Positions 20,250 through 28,564 are shown, counted from the stretch's first letter. The stretch: DNA of 55,991 nucleotides from Acetobacteraceae bacterium UBA6159 (GCA_002422345.1 DIUL01000173.1:6696-62686), one strand, 5' to 3'. Numbers and translations: made by a program. Notes: generated by a model from the letters alone, not told the origin.

Positions 20250-20963
20250 CTATCCCCGCGCCCAGGCGATCGACGCCCGCGCCAGCGCGTCGATCGTGTC
20301 GACGACCGGGGCCTGCAGAGCCTCCACCGGCCCGGCCTGGATGCCCAGCGGGATTTCCGTGCAGCCGAGCACCACCGCCGAAGCCCCTCGGGCCGCGAGG
20401 TCGTTGACGACCTCGGCCAAAGGCGCAAAAGCCTCGGCCACGCGGTTGGCCTTCACCAGCGCGATCGAGGGCGTGACCAGCCGGTCCATCTGGTCCTGGC
20501 TGGGCGTCATGCAGTCCCAGCCCTGGCCGGACAGACGCTCCTGATAAAGGCGCATGTTCAGCGTCGCCTGGGTCCCCATCAGCCCGATCGTCCCCCGCCC
20601 CACGCCAAGCCGGCGCAGGTCGGTCGCCGCGGCATCGACGATGTGGAGGACGGGAACGCCGGCCGCCTCGACCATCGGCTCAAACCAGCCATGCGCGGTG
20701 TTGCAGGGGATCGCGATCGCGCCGCACGCGGCCTGGCGCAGGCCGTTGATGCCGCGCAGCAGCCAGGGCAGGGGGTCATCCCCGCCTGACAGCTTGCCCT
20801 TCGTGCGGTCGGGCACGCGGGGGTCGGACCAGAGGATGGTGGGGATATGCTCCTGATCCCGCGTCGCGGGCGTCAGGAGGGTCAGCCGCAGCATGAACTG
20901 GGCGCTGGCGAGCGGACCCATGCCGCCCAGGACGCCCAGAACCCGGTCGTTTGATGGCTGCAC
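20250..20963 (-). CDS. Aspartate/glutamate racemase family protein
   Basis: A 237-residue cofactor-independent amino acid racemase. Its two catalytic cysteines are visible as IPCNTAH near residue 88 and GCTEIPL near residue 200, and the N-terminus VLGVLGGMGPLAS is the family signature. Such enzymes interconvert L- and D-aspartate (RacD/RacX type) or related amino acids. The length is normal. The UPF0178 gene starts further upstream on the same strand, with its stop 13 bases from this start, so they may be cotranscribed. Substrate preference (Asp, Glu or hydantoin-like) cannot be decided from the sequence. Confidence 0.9.
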   Translation of the reverse strand: MQPSNDRVLGVLGGMGPLASAQFMLRLTLLTPATRDQEHIPTILWSDPRVPDRTKGKLSGGDDPLPWLLRGINGLRQAACGAIAIPCNTAHGWFEPMVEAAGVPVLHIVDAAATDLRRLGVGRGTIGLMGTQATLNMRLYQERLSGQGWDCMTPSQDQMDRLVTPSIALVKANRVAEAFAPLAEVVNDLAARGASAVVLGCTEIPLGIQAGPVEALQAPVVDTIDALARASIAWARG

Positions 20964-20975
20964 GCGTTCCCTCCG

Positions 20976-21437
20976 CTACGGGCGGACGCGTCGCGCCGCC
21001 TGGATGATGGTGTCGAGGGCGTTGAGGAAGCGGGACCGGTCCTGCTTCGTCAAGGGGGAGGGGCCGCCGGTAGCCACGCCGATCTCCCGTAGATGACGGG
21101 ACATTTCCCGCCCCGCGAGGGCGTTGCCGATATTGTCCGGCGTCCAGACATGGCCGTTGGGGGAAAGCGCCCGCGCGCCCTTGGCCAGGCAGCGGGACGC
21201 GAGCGGAATGTCCGTGGTGACGCAGACATCCGCCGCCGTGATCCGGTCGGCGATCCAGTCATCCGCGATATCCGCCCCGGCGCCGACGACGATCATCGCG
21301 ACATTGGGGCGGCCGGAGGGCCGGATCGGGCGGGACCCGTTGGAGACGACATGGACCTGCAGGGCCAGGCGGTCCGCTACCCGGTACACTTCCTCGCGTA
21401 CCGGGCAGGCGTCTCCGTCGATGTAGATGTCCGTCAT
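20976..21437 (-). CDS. UPF0178 (YaiI/YqxD) family protein
   Basis: A 153-residue member of the YaiI/YqxD family (DUF188), which has a PIN-like nuclease fold but no settled function. The N-terminal MTDIYIDGDACPVREEVYRV carries the conserved D-x-D-ACP motif. VVVGAGADIADDWIADRI and CVTTDIPLASRCLAKGA hold the other conserved Asp residues, and SRFLNALDTI sits near the C-terminus. It is flanked on the same strand by the helicase (6 bases upstream) and the racemase. The short spacing suggests readthrough from the helicase promoter. Confidence 0.92.
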   Translation of the reverse strand: MTDIYIDGDACPVREEVYRVADRLALQVHVVSNGSRPIRPSGRPNVAMIVVGAGADIADDWIADRITAADVCVTTDIPLASRCLAKGARALSPNGHVWTPDNIGNALAGREMSRHLREIGVATGGPSPLTKQDRSRFLNALDTIIQAARRVRP

Positions 21438-21443
21438 GCGGCC

Positions 21444-22685
21444 TTAGGCAGCGCGGCGGGCCGTCGCCGGCTTGCCGCCACGGAACCGGCGCTTGGCGAA
21501 GGGCTTGACCACCGCGGCCGGCTTCGGACCGCGGGCCTGCTGCGGCTCGTAGGCCGGTTCGCCGCCGATGACCGGGATCTTCTCCCCGGTCAGGCGTTCG
21601 ATGGCGCGCAGGCAGGGACGCTCGGACGAGTCGCACAGCGAGATCGCGATGCCCTCATTCCCGGCGCGCGCGGTGCGGCCGATGCGGTGGACATAGCTTT
21701 CCGGCTCGACCGGCATGTCGAAGTTGATGACATGGCTGACCATGCTGACGTCAATCCCGCGCGCGGCCAGGTCGGTCGCGACCAGGATACGGGCGCGACC
21801 GGAGCGGAAGTCACCCAAGGCGCGTTCGCGCTGCGACTGGCTCTTGTTGCCATGCAGGGCGTTGACCTGGATGCCATCACCCTCAAGCTGCTCCGCCACG
21901 CGGTTGGCGCCGCGCTTGGTGCGGGTGAAGACGATCACGCGCTTGAAGGCCGGATCGCCCAGCAGTTCGCGCAGCAGGCCCAGCTTGCCGGACGTGGAGA
22001 CGTGATACAGCGACTGGGTGATGCGCGGGGCGGTTTCCTCGACCCGTTCGATCTCGACGCGGACGGGATCGCGCAGCAGGCTCTGGGCCAGGCTCAGGAC
22101 CTCATGCGGCATGGTGGCCGAGAACAGGGCCGAGTGGCGCGTCGCCGGGAGGCTGGCGACGACCCGCTTGATGTCCTTGATGAAACCCAGGTCGAGCATG
22201 CGGTCCGCTTCATCGAGGATGAAGCCGCGCACGGCGCTGAGGTTCAGTTCGCGGGTGGTCATCAGGTCGCAGACGCGGCCCGGGGTGCCAATCACGATAT
22301 CGGCGCCGCGGCGCATCATCTCCACCTGGCGATGCCGGCTGGCGCCACCGATGATGACGACCGAGCGGAGACGCAGGTTGGCCGACAGGCGACGAACGGT
22401 TTCATCGATCTGCAGCGCGAGTTCACGGGTCGGCGCCAGGATCAAAGCGCGTGTCATGAAGGAGGCGGCGCGGACGTTTTCCACCGAGAGGTGCTGGAGA
22501 AGCGGCAGGCAGAAGGCGGCGGTCTTGCCGGATCCCGTCTGGGCGACGCCAAGAACGTCACGGCCGGCGAGGAGGGGCGGAAGGGCCTGCGCCTGGATCG
22601 GCGTGGGCACGGTGAACTTGCACGCGGTCAGGGCGTGCAGCAGCGGTTCGGCCAGGCCGAACGCCGCGAAATTGGGGGATGTCAC
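21444..22685 (-). CDS. DEAD-box ATP-dependent RNA helicase (RhlE-like)
   Basis: A 413-residue RNA helicase. All core motifs are present: the Q motif with TPIQAQALPPLL, motif I AQTGSGKTA near residues 48-56, PTRELALQ, GTPGR, DEAD as LDEADRMLD, SAT in LFSATMP, and in the second RecA domain ATDLAARGIDV and HRIGRTARAG. The C-terminal tail is short and basic (KPFAKRRFRGGK), as in RhlE-type helicases acting in RNA decay, ribosome assembly or cold adaptation. It starts at GTG 22685 with a poor ribosome site. A candidate promoter lies about 170 bases upstream, leaving a long leader. Confidence 0.95.
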   Translation of the reverse strand: MTSPNFAAFGLAEPLLHALTACKFTVPTPIQAQALPPLLAGRDVLGVAQTGSGKTAAFCLPLLQHLSVENVRAASFMTRALILAPTRELALQIDETVRRLSANLRLRSVVIIGGASRHRQVEMMRRGADIVIGTPGRVCDLMTTRELNLSAVRGFILDEADRMLDLGFIKDIKRVVASLPATRHSALFSATMPHEVLSLAQSLLRDPVRVEIERVEETAPRITQSLYHVSTSGKLGLLRELLGDPAFKRVIVFTRTKRGANRVAEQLEGDGIQVNALHGNKSQSQRERALGDFRSGRARILVATDLAARGIDVSMVSHVINFDMPVEPESYVHRIGRTARAGNEGIAISLCDSSERPCLRAIERLTGEKIPVIGGEPAYEPQQARGPKPAAVVKPFAKRRFRGGKPATARRAA

Positions 22686-22855
22686 GAGGACTGTATGCTC
22701 CGATTGTCGCCGGCCGGGACCATGATGTCCGCGAAATGGCCGGCGCCTGTGTCGCCGTAGCCCGGCGCGATCGGCGGGAACGGTTGGGATGTCTTAAATT
22801 TCCGGGAAAGCACGCCAAAAAAGGCGCCATCGCGCGGTCGCGGAAAGACGAGCGG

Positions 22856-22884
22856 TATATCGGGGATCGTGGTTCATATTGCAA
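22856..22884 (-). promoter_or_regulatory. Candidate sigma-70 promoter of the DEAD-box helicase gene
   Basis: On the minus strand, TTGCAA (22884-22879) and GATATA (22861-22856) are separated by 17 bases, which fits a sigma-70 type promoter. It would leave a leader of about 165 bases before the GTG at 22685. The leader includes an A/T-rich stretch (GGAAATTTAAGACAT) that stands out in this GC-rich genome. Long leaders are common for cold-inducible DEAD-box genes. Only the motif match supports it. Confidence 0.45.
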
Positions 22885-22914
22885 GTGCGAAGTGAGGGAA
22901 GTTTGCGGCGGGTG

Positions 22915-23298
22915 TCAGCCGGTCGCGTTTTCGACAATGCCACGCCGGACCATGACGACCGGGCTCTCGGGCTTTTCAGGGTCCAGCACTTCCAGCAGCC
23001 TCAGCGCCGGACCGGATGGCCGCCGCGCTCCGCGCTCCCATTGCGCGACAGCTGACTTGTCCACGCCCAGCAGCCGAGCAAAGACGGGTTGGCTCATGCG
23101 GGTGGCGGCTCGGATGCGTTTGACATCGCCTTCGCCATAGTCGGGACGCGGCTCCGGGCAGAGCCGGTCCATCTCCCGCATGCCGCGCTCGTCCAGCGCG
23201 CCGACGCGGTGCAGGGCAACGGCCAATCCGTGAGCCGTCGTGAGCACGTCATCCTCGACCGCCACCGCCTGGGTGGTTCTAGGCGCTTTCGGTTTCAT
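22915..23298 (-). CDS. HigA-like helix-turn-helix antitoxin
   Basis: A 127-residue protein. Its C-terminal half holds an Xre/HigA helix-turn-helix: RIRAATRMSQPVFARLLGVDKSAVAQWERG, with the SQxxFA...LGVxxxxVxxWE pattern. It should neutralise the HigB/RelE-like toxin and repress the operon by binding the palindrome at 23694-23708. The ATG at 23298 was chosen because it follows the toxin with a 20-base overlap; an in-frame ATG at 23319 is possible. Toxin-first order is the HigBA arrangement. The last residues are VRRGIVENATG. Confidence 0.88.
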   Translation of the reverse strand: MKPKAPRTTQAVAVEDDVLTTAHGLAVALHRVGALDERGMREMDRLCPEPRPDYGEGDVKRIRAATRMSQPVFARLLGVDKSAVAQWERGARRPSGPALRLLEVLDPEKPESPVVMVRRGIVENATG

Positions 23299-23680
23299 CA
23301 CATTCCACCTCAATGACATCGCCGTTGGATCGGAGCGCCTCGACCTGGTAATCGCTGGCAGTAGTGAAGGCGCCGGCCACAATCCTGAGCGCCTCCTGCC
23401 CCTGGGGCGTCAGGGTTGAGGCCGCGTTCTTGGCGAAGGCGAAGGCAAACAGCACTCTGTCGGTGCGTGGCTGGCGGTAGGCGATGATCGCCCGGTAGCC
23501 ACCGCGCTTGCCTCCGCCGGCACGAGCGATCCGCTTCTTGAACAGGCCGCCACCCAGATCGGCCTCTCCCGCGCCCAGCCGGCCGGCGAGGAGTTCGGCG
23601 GCCGACCGACAGAGCGCGCTGTCGGGCATTCGTTCCTTCCGCATCAGTCGACCAACCTGGGCCACCAGAAACACGCGCAT
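23279..23680 (-). CDS. HigB/RelE-like toxin (PF06296 type)
   Basis: A 133-residue protein of the RelE-like HigB group, probable ribosome-dependent mRNA interferases. The family hallmarks are visible: ADLGGGLFKKRIARAGGGKR followed by GGYRAIIAYR and VLFAFAFAKNAAS, with the basic residues and Tyr expected at the cleavage site. ATG 23680 gives the usual N-terminus (MRVFLVAQVGRLMRKE). It precedes and overlaps the antitoxin gene by 20 bases. A 15-base palindrome lies just upstream. The C-terminus (SDYQVEALRSNGDVIEVECDE) is longer than in many homologues. Mobility is likely for such pairs, but no element ends were found. Confidence 0.87.
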   Translation of the reverse strand: MRVFLVAQVGRLMRKERMPDSALCRSAAELLAGRLGAGEADLGGGLFKKRIARAGGGKRGGYRAIIAYRQPRTDRVLFAFAFAKNAASTLTPQGQEALRIVAGAFTTASDYQVEALRSNGDVIEVECDETESA

Positions 23681-23693
23681 GGGCGTCAGCGTA

Positions 23694-23708
23694 TAGCACA
23701 ATGTGCTA
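23694..23708. promoter_or_regulatory. Palindromic operator of the HigBA-like operon
   Basis: A perfect 7-base-arm palindrome, TAGCACA-A-TGTGCTA, lies 14 bases upstream of the toxin start. On the minus strand it abuts and overlaps a -10-like sequence (TATACG, within GCTATACGC). This is where HigA-type antitoxins bind to repress their own operon. It is the only clear palindrome in the toxin upstream region. The -35 element is not convincing. Confidence 0.7.
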
Positions 23709-23809
23709 TGGTTTGCTACGCTGCCGGTAGTCCGGTGGTCTCGAACACACGCCCCCTCCCCACCCAGCCCCGGGTCCCCTAACATCCCCGCTTCACCGAA
23801 CCGGACACG

Positions 23810-24604
23810 ATGATGCCGTCCTGGGCCACCGCCATCCCTCCCCCGATCCCCCGCGCCGCCTTGGTCACCGGCGGCGGGCGGCGTCTCGGCCGAGCCATCG
23901 CCCTGACCCTGGCGGATGCCGGGTTCGACGTCGCGCTCCACTGCAACGCCAGCATCGACGATGCCCTGGCTACCCAGGCCGAGATCCAGGCCCTGGGCCG
24001 GCGCGCCGTCATCCTGCGCGGCGACCTCGCCCAGGAAGCCGAGGTCGTCCCTCTCATCCCCCAGGCCACGGCCGAACTCGGCCCGATCGGAGTCCTGGTC
24101 AACAACGCCTCGGCGTTTGAGCGGGACGACTGGCACGACGCCACCCGCGAGTCCTGGGACAAGCATATCGAACCGAACCTGCGCGCCCCCTTCGTCCTGA
24201 TCCAGCACTTCGCCCATGCCCTGCCAAAGGGGGCCGAGGGCGTGGTGATCAACATGATCGACATGCGGGTCTGGTCGATCACGCCGCATTTCGTGTCCTA
24301 CACCGTCTCCAAGTTCGGCCTCTGGGCGCTGACGCAGAGCATGGCGCTCGCGCTGGCCCCGCGCATCCGGGTCAACGGGATCGGTCCCGGTCCGGCGCTG
24401 CCCAACACCCGCCAGACGCCGGAACAATTCGCCCGCCAGGCCGCCTCGGTCCCGCTGCGACGCGGGCCGGAGATCGAGGAGATCGGGCGCGCCGTGATGG
24501 CGATCCTGACCCTGCCGTCGATGACCGGGCAGATGATCGCGCTGGACGGGGGGCAGCATCTGCAATGGGCGCCCAGCCCCTCCGCCCCCGCGGATGATGA
24601 GTGA
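23810..24604 (+). CDS. FolM/PTR1-like short-chain pteridine reductase
   Basis: A 264-residue short-chain dehydrogenase. The NADPH motif is TGGGRRLG near residues 20-27, matching the TG-x3-R-x-G form that separates pteridine reductases and FolM from ordinary TG-x3-G-x-G dehydrogenases. NNASAFERDD and the catalytic Y-x3-K in SYTVSKFGLW also fit. FolM-type enzymes reduce dihydromonapterin or dihydrofolate. Its stop overlaps the folB start (TGATG), which strongly supports a pteridine role. In organisms lacking classical FolA this gene may supply tetrahydrofolate; whether folA exists elsewhere cannot be seen. Start may be ATG 23810 or ATG 23813. Confidence 0.85.
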   Translation: MMPSWATAIPPPIPRAALVTGGGRRLGRAIALTLADAGFDVALHCNASIDDALATQAEIQALGRRAVILRGDLAQEAEVVPLIPQATAELGPIGVLVNNASAFERDDWHDATRESWDKHIEPNLRAPFVLIQHFAHALPKGAEGVVINMIDMRVWSITPHFVSYTVSKFGLWALTQSMALALAPRIRVNGIGPGPALPNTRQTPEQFARQAASVPLRRGPEIEEIGRAVMAILTLPSMTGQMIALDGGQHLQWAPSPSAPADDE

Positions 24605-25035
24605 TGGTACCGGGAGGAAGGCCGCTCGCCAGCGCCGCGGCCAGGCTGCGCCATGTGTTCCTGCGCGACCTGGTCATGCCGGCGCGCATCGGCGTCTATC
24701 CGCATGAGCGGACCGAGGCGCAGCGGGTGCGGGTGAACATCGACCTCGGCGTGGCCGAGGATCAGACCCCGCCGCCCGCCGATCCGATGACCGTGGCGCA
24801 GGAGCTGGCGCGGGTCGTGGATTACGAGCAGATCGCCAACCGTGTGCGCGCGATCGTGGGCGAACGCCATGTCCGCCTGGTCGAAACCCTGGCCGAACGG
24901 CTGGCGGTTTCCTGCCTGCTGGACCCCAGGGTGCGGATCGCCCGGGTGCGGGTCGAAAAGCTCGATGTTTTCGCCGACGCGGCCTCCGCCGGGGTTGAAA
25001 TCGAGCGGTGTCAGGAGGATTTGTCCACCTCCTGA
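24604..25035 (+). CDS. folB: Dihydroneopterin aldolase
   Basis: A 143-residue protein of the FolB family, which cleaves 7,8-dihydroneopterin to 6-hydroxymethyl-dihydropterin and glycolaldehyde in folate synthesis. The N-terminal core HVFLRDLVMPARIGVYPHER carries the substrate-binding segment. DYEQIANRVRAIVGERHVRLVETLAERLA carries the conserved helix with the catalytic Glu, and RVRVEKLDVF ends the domain. The ATG at 24604 overlaps the reductase stop, so the pair is coupled. A GTG at 24601 is an alternative start. No folK or folP is adjacent. Confidence 0.93.
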   Translation: MVPGGRPLASAAARLRHVFLRDLVMPARIGVYPHERTEAQRVRVNIDLGVAEDQTPPPADPMTVAQELARVVDYEQIANRVRAIVGERHVRLVETLAERLAVSCLLDPRVRIARVRVEKLDVFADAASAGVEIERCQEDLSTS

Positions 25036-25290
25036 AGGGCTGGTTACCGGCCGCCCCGGCGGACCCTGGGCGTTTACCTTCTTCGCCAAGGGGTTCCCAA
25101 AGATGCCGCAAGATCAGCGTGTTACGATGGCCCAAAATTTGTGCAATGATTAAGTAACATAGCGATTCCGCGATCTTGCACGTTTTGCCCTCGGATTAGC
25201 CCACAGACTTATCCACAGGTTTGGTGGATGAATCCCTGAACCCCAATCAGGCTCCCGGATTCGCCCCGGCGGGTGGTATCCTGGACCCCG
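25036..25290. other. Non-coding gap with a DnaA-box match and a broken inverted repeat
   Basis: This 255-base gap before uvrC has no gene. It is more A/T-rich than its surroundings around 25131-25200. It contains a perfect match to the DnaA box (TTATCCACA, 25209-25217). It also has a two-part inverted repeat: GCAAGATC (25108-25115) with GATCTTGC (25172-25179), and inside it TGTTAC (25120-25125) with GTAACA (25154-25159). One DnaA box is not enough to call an origin. The inverted repeat could be an operator or a structured leader. Confidence 0.4.
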
Positions 25291-27219
25291 ATGATGACCC
25301 CCGATGACCCGCCGATGACCGATCCAGAACCACCCGTCCAAGAACCACTCCCCCCGCCCCTCAAGGGCGTGGCGGTGATCGAGGCCGCGCTGGAAACCAT
25401 GCCGGCGAACCCCGGCGTGTACCGGATGCTCGATGCCAAGGGGGACGCGCTGTATGTGGGCAAGGCCCGCAGCCTCAAGCGGCGGGTGCTCAACTACACC
25501 CAGATCGGCCGGCTGGGGGAACGGCTGCGGCGGATGGTCTCGGAAACCGTGTCGATGGAAATCGTCACGACGCATACCGAGGCCGAGGCGCTCCTGCTCG
25601 AAGCGAACCTCATCAAGCGGCTCAAGCCGCGCTTCAACATCGTCCTGCGCGACGACAAGTCCTACCCCTGGCTGATGCTGACCGAGGACCACCCGTTCCC
25701 GCAGATCGCCAAGCATCGCGGGGCGCAGACGCGGAAAGGGACGTATTGGGGGCCCTTCGCCTCGGCCTGGGCGGTGAACCAGACCGTGACGGCGATGCAG
25801 CGCATCTTCCTGATCCGCTCCTGCGCCGACACGGTGTTCGCCAACCGCTCCCGCCCTTGTCTGCTGTTCCAGATCAAGCGCTGCGCCGCCCCCTGCGTCG
25901 GGCGGATCGCGGAAGACGAGTATGCGAAGCTCGTGACCCTGGCCAAGGCGTTCCTGGCCGGGAAATCCGCGACCGTGCAGCAGGCCCTGGCCGCCGACAT
26001 GGAACAGGCGGCCGAGGCCCTGGAATACGAGCGCGCCGCCGCCATCCGCGACCGCATCCGCGCGCTGACCTTCGTGCAGGGCAACGACGTGGTGAACCCG
26101 GCCAGCCTGGACGATGCCGACGTGATCGCAGCCTGGCAGATCGCCGGCCAGACCTGCGTGCAGGTCTTCTTCATCCGCGGCGGGCGCAACAACGGCAACC
26201 GCGCCTTCTACCCCACCCATGCCCGCGCCGAGGAGGCGCCCGAGGTCCTGGGCGCCTTCATCGCGCAGTTCTACGACGACAAGCCCCCGCCCACGACGCT
26301 GCTGATCAACCATCCTCTCCTGGAACAGGCGCTGGTGGCCGAGGCCCTGACGCTCAAGGCCGGCCGCAAGGTGGAAATCCTGGTCCCCCAGCGCGGCGAA
26401 AAGCACGCCGTCATCCAGCACGCCGAGACCAACGCGCGCGAGGCCCTGGAACGCAAGCTGGCGGAGACCGCCGGCCAGGGGAAGCTGCTCGACGGGGTCG
26501 CCACGCTGTTCCAGCTGCCGGCCCAGCCGCAGCGGATCGAGGTCTACGACAACTCCCACATCATGGGCGCGCATGCCTATGGCGTGATGATCGTCGCGGG
26601 GCCGGAGGGGTTCATCAAGGCCGCCTACCGCAAGTTCTCGATCCGCGGGGCCATCACGCCGGGCGACGACTTCGCGATGATGAAGGAGGTGCTGGAGCGC
26701 CGCTTCGCCCGCGGGCTGAAGGAACAGGCCGATGGCGGGGCCGAGGCCAACTGGCCCGACATCGTGCTGATCGACGGCGGGGCGGGCCAGCTCTCGGCCG
26801 CGCGCGGGGTGCTGGAGGAGCTGGGCGTCACTGACGTCAAGCTGATCGCCATCGCCAAGGGGCCGGATCGGGATGCCGGCCGGGAGTGGTTCCACACCGA
26901 TGGCATGGCGGCGTTCCAACTGCCGCCGCGCGACCCTGTCCTGTATTTTCTGCAACGCCTGCGCGATGAGGCGCATCGCTTCGCCATCACCACCCACCGC
27001 GCCGGCCGTTCCAAGGCGATCAAGCAAAGCGAGCTGGACGAAATCCAGGGCATCGGGTCGGCCCGCAAGCGCGCGCTGCTCAATCATTTCGGATCGGCGC
27101 GCGGCGTGAAGATGGCCGGCCTCGGGGACCTGGAGGCCGCGCCCGGCATCAGCCGCGAAACCGCCCGCCGGGTCTATGCCCACTTCCATCCGGGCGTGCG
27201 GATGGAGGGGGTGTCCTGA
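25291..27219 (+). CDS. uvrC: Excinuclease ABC subunit C
   Basis: A 642-residue UvrC, which makes both incisions in nucleotide excision repair with UvrA and UvrB. The N-terminal GIY-YIG nuclease is visible as NPGVYRMLDAKGDALYVGKA, followed by the cysteine cluster C-x(6)-CC...C in LFQIKRCAAPCVGR. A UVR domain lies near 230-260 (EQAAEALEYERAAAIRDRI), the RNase H-like nuclease half has YDNSHIMG and LIDGGAGQLSAA, and a C-terminal helix-hairpin-helix pair has IQGIGSARKRALL. The start is ambiguous among ATG 25291, 25294 and 25315, since the first 30 residues are Pro-rich and variable. It is followed by pgsA, as is common in alphaproteobacteria. Confidence 0.95.
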   Translation: MMTPDDPPMTDPEPPVQEPLPPPLKGVAVIEAALETMPANPGVYRMLDAKGDALYVGKARSLKRRVLNYTQIGRLGERLRRMVSETVSMEIVTTHTEAEALLLEANLIKRLKPRFNIVLRDDKSYPWLMLTEDHPFPQIAKHRGAQTRKGTYWGPFASAWAVNQTVTAMQRIFLIRSCADTVFANRSRPCLLFQIKRCAAPCVGRIAEDEYAKLVTLAKAFLAGKSATVQQALAADMEQAAEALEYERAAAIRDRIRALTFVQGNDVVNPASLDDADVIAAWQIAGQTCVQVFFIRGGRNNGNRAFYPTHARAEEAPEVLGAFIAQFYDDKPPPTTLLINHPLLEQALVAEALTLKAGRKVEILVPQRGEKHAVIQHAETNAREALERKLAETAGQGKLLDGVATLFQLPAQPQRIEVYDNSHIMGAHAYGVMIVAGPEGFIKAAYRKFSIRGAITPGDDFAMMKEVLERRFARGLKEQADGGAEANWPDIVLIDGGAGQLSAARGVLEELGVTDVKLIAIAKGPDRDAGREWFHTDGMAAFQLPPRDPVLYFLQRLRDEAHRFAITTHRAGRSKAIKQSELDEIQGIGSARKRALLNHFGSARGVKMAGLGDLEAAPGISRETARRVYAHFHPGVRMEGVS

Positions 27220-27274
27220 CCCGTCCCGCCAGCACGTTCCGTTTGGCCGCGAAGTGCTCTACGGTGCGCGCCGC

Positions 27275-27877
27275 ATGCTGACCGATCTGCCCAACCTGCT
27301 GACGCTCTCGCGTATCGCGGCCATCCCCGTGCTGGTCGCGCTCGTCGCGTTGCATACCCCCATGGGCGACCTGGGCGCCTGCATCGTCTTCGGCCTGGCC
27401 GCGATCACCGACTATTTCGACGGGAAGATCGCCCGCTCCCGCAGCCAGCAATCCGACCTGGGGCGGATGCTGGACCCGATCGCCGACAAATTGCTGGTGG
27501 GCGCGGCGCTGATGATGCTGGCGGGGCAGTCGCGCCTGTCCGACCTGGGCCTGTATCCCGCCGTCGTGATCATGCTGCGGGAAATCCTCGTCAGCGGGAT
27601 GCGGGAGTATCTGGCGACGCTCCGCATCGGCCTGCCGGTCACGCGGCTGGCGAAGTGGAAGACGGCGTTCCAGATGGGCGCGCTGGGCACCTTGCTGGCC
27701 GGCGATACCGCCGCAGCGCTGCTGCATATCGGCTTCGTCCCGGTGTCCTTCATCGGTGAGACGATGCTGTGGATCGCCGCCATCCTGACCATCATCACCG
27801 GCTGGGACTATCTGCGCGCCGGGTTCCGCCATGCCTCCGCCCCGCCGGCGGAACGGGTCATCCGTGGCCGGCCCTGA
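27275..27877 (+). CDS. pgsA: CDP-diacylglycerol--glycerol-3-phosphate 3-phosphatidyltransferase
   Basis: A 200-residue inner-membrane enzyme that makes phosphatidylglycerophosphate, the first step to phosphatidylglycerol and cardiolipin. The CDP-alcohol phosphotransferase signature DG-x2-AR-x8-G-x3-D-x3-D is present around residues 49-71 (DGKIARSRSQQSDLGRMLDP and on). Several hydrophobic helices follow. ATG 27275 gives the standard N-terminus LPNLLTLSRIAAIPVLV. It lies 55 bases after uvrC, a gene order conserved across alphaproteobacteria, and the next gene (mobB) begins 18 bases downstream. Confidence 0.95.
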   Translation: MLTDLPNLLTLSRIAAIPVLVALVALHTPMGDLGACIVFGLAAITDYFDGKIARSRSQQSDLGRMLDPIADKLLVGAALMMLAGQSRLSDLGLYPAVVIMLREILVSGMREYLATLRIGLPVTRLAKWKTAFQMGALGTLLAGDTAAALLHIGFVPVSFIGETMLWIAAILTIITGWDYLRAGFRHASAPPAERVIRGRP

Positions 27878-27895
27878 GCACGCTGGCTTTGACCG

Positions 27896-28399
27896 ATGAG
27901 GGTCCTGGGCATCGTCGGCTGGTCCGGCAGCGGCAAGACCACGCTGCTGGTCGCGATGCTGCCCTTGCTGCGGGCGCGGGGCATCACGGTGTCCACCGTC
28001 AAGCATGTCCATCATGGCTTCGACATGGACCGCCCCGGCAAGGACAGCCATCGCCATCGCGAAGCCGGGGCGCATGAGGTGATGATCGCCGCCGGCTCCC
28101 GCTGGGTGCTGCTGCATGAGGTCGTCGGCGCCGAACCCCCGCTGCCGGACCTGCTGGACCGGATGGACCCGGTCGACCTGGTGCTGGTCGAAGGCTACAA
28201 GACCCATCCCTTCCCCAAGCTGGAAGTCCACCGCCCCGCCCTCGGCAAGGCGCCGATCTGGCCTGACGATCCACACGTGATCGCGGTGATCAGCGACGCC
28301 GCGGTGGACGTCGGGGCCCGGGCGCTGCTGCCGCTGAATGACCCCGTCGCTGTCGCGGACTGGATCATGGGGCGCCTGCCGGCCCTGCCACCGGGGTGA
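27896..28399 (+). CDS. mobB: Molybdopterin-guanine dinucleotide biosynthesis adaptor MobB
   Basis: A 167-residue P-loop GTPase that assists MobA in attaching GMP to molybdopterin. Walker A GWSGSGKTTL lies at residues 7-16. The conserved VSTVKHVHHGFDMDRPGKDS segment with its His residues follows, then LVEGYKTHPFPKLEV, also diagnostic. It sits in a molybdenum cofactor neighbourhood with moaD and moaE about 700-1100 bases downstream. mobA is not in the window. The length is typical. Confidence 0.94.
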   Translation: MRVLGIVGWSGSGKTTLLVAMLPLLRARGITVSTVKHVHHGFDMDRPGKDSHRHREAGAHEVMIAAGSRWVLLHEVVGAEPPLPDLLDRMDPVDLVLVEGYKTHPFPKLEVHRPALGKAPIWPDDPHVIAVISDAAVDVGARALLPLNDPVAVADWIMGRLPALPPG

Positions 28400-28564
28400 A
28401 ACGACCCTGTGCGCGCACGGAGATTCCACGTTTTGCCGGACAGTCCTTGAGTGATGGGCGAACAGAGGGCACATTCCGGCCTGGGCATCCCGCCGGGGCC
28501 CGCCGCGGGCGAATTCGGCGCACGACCATCCACCCCGACCCAACTCCGTGGGGAGCCTTGCCGC

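Noticed and set aside
25209..25217. Chromosomal origin
   Set aside because: Only one perfect DnaA box, no box cluster, and no dnaA, hemE, parAB or gidA/B nearby.
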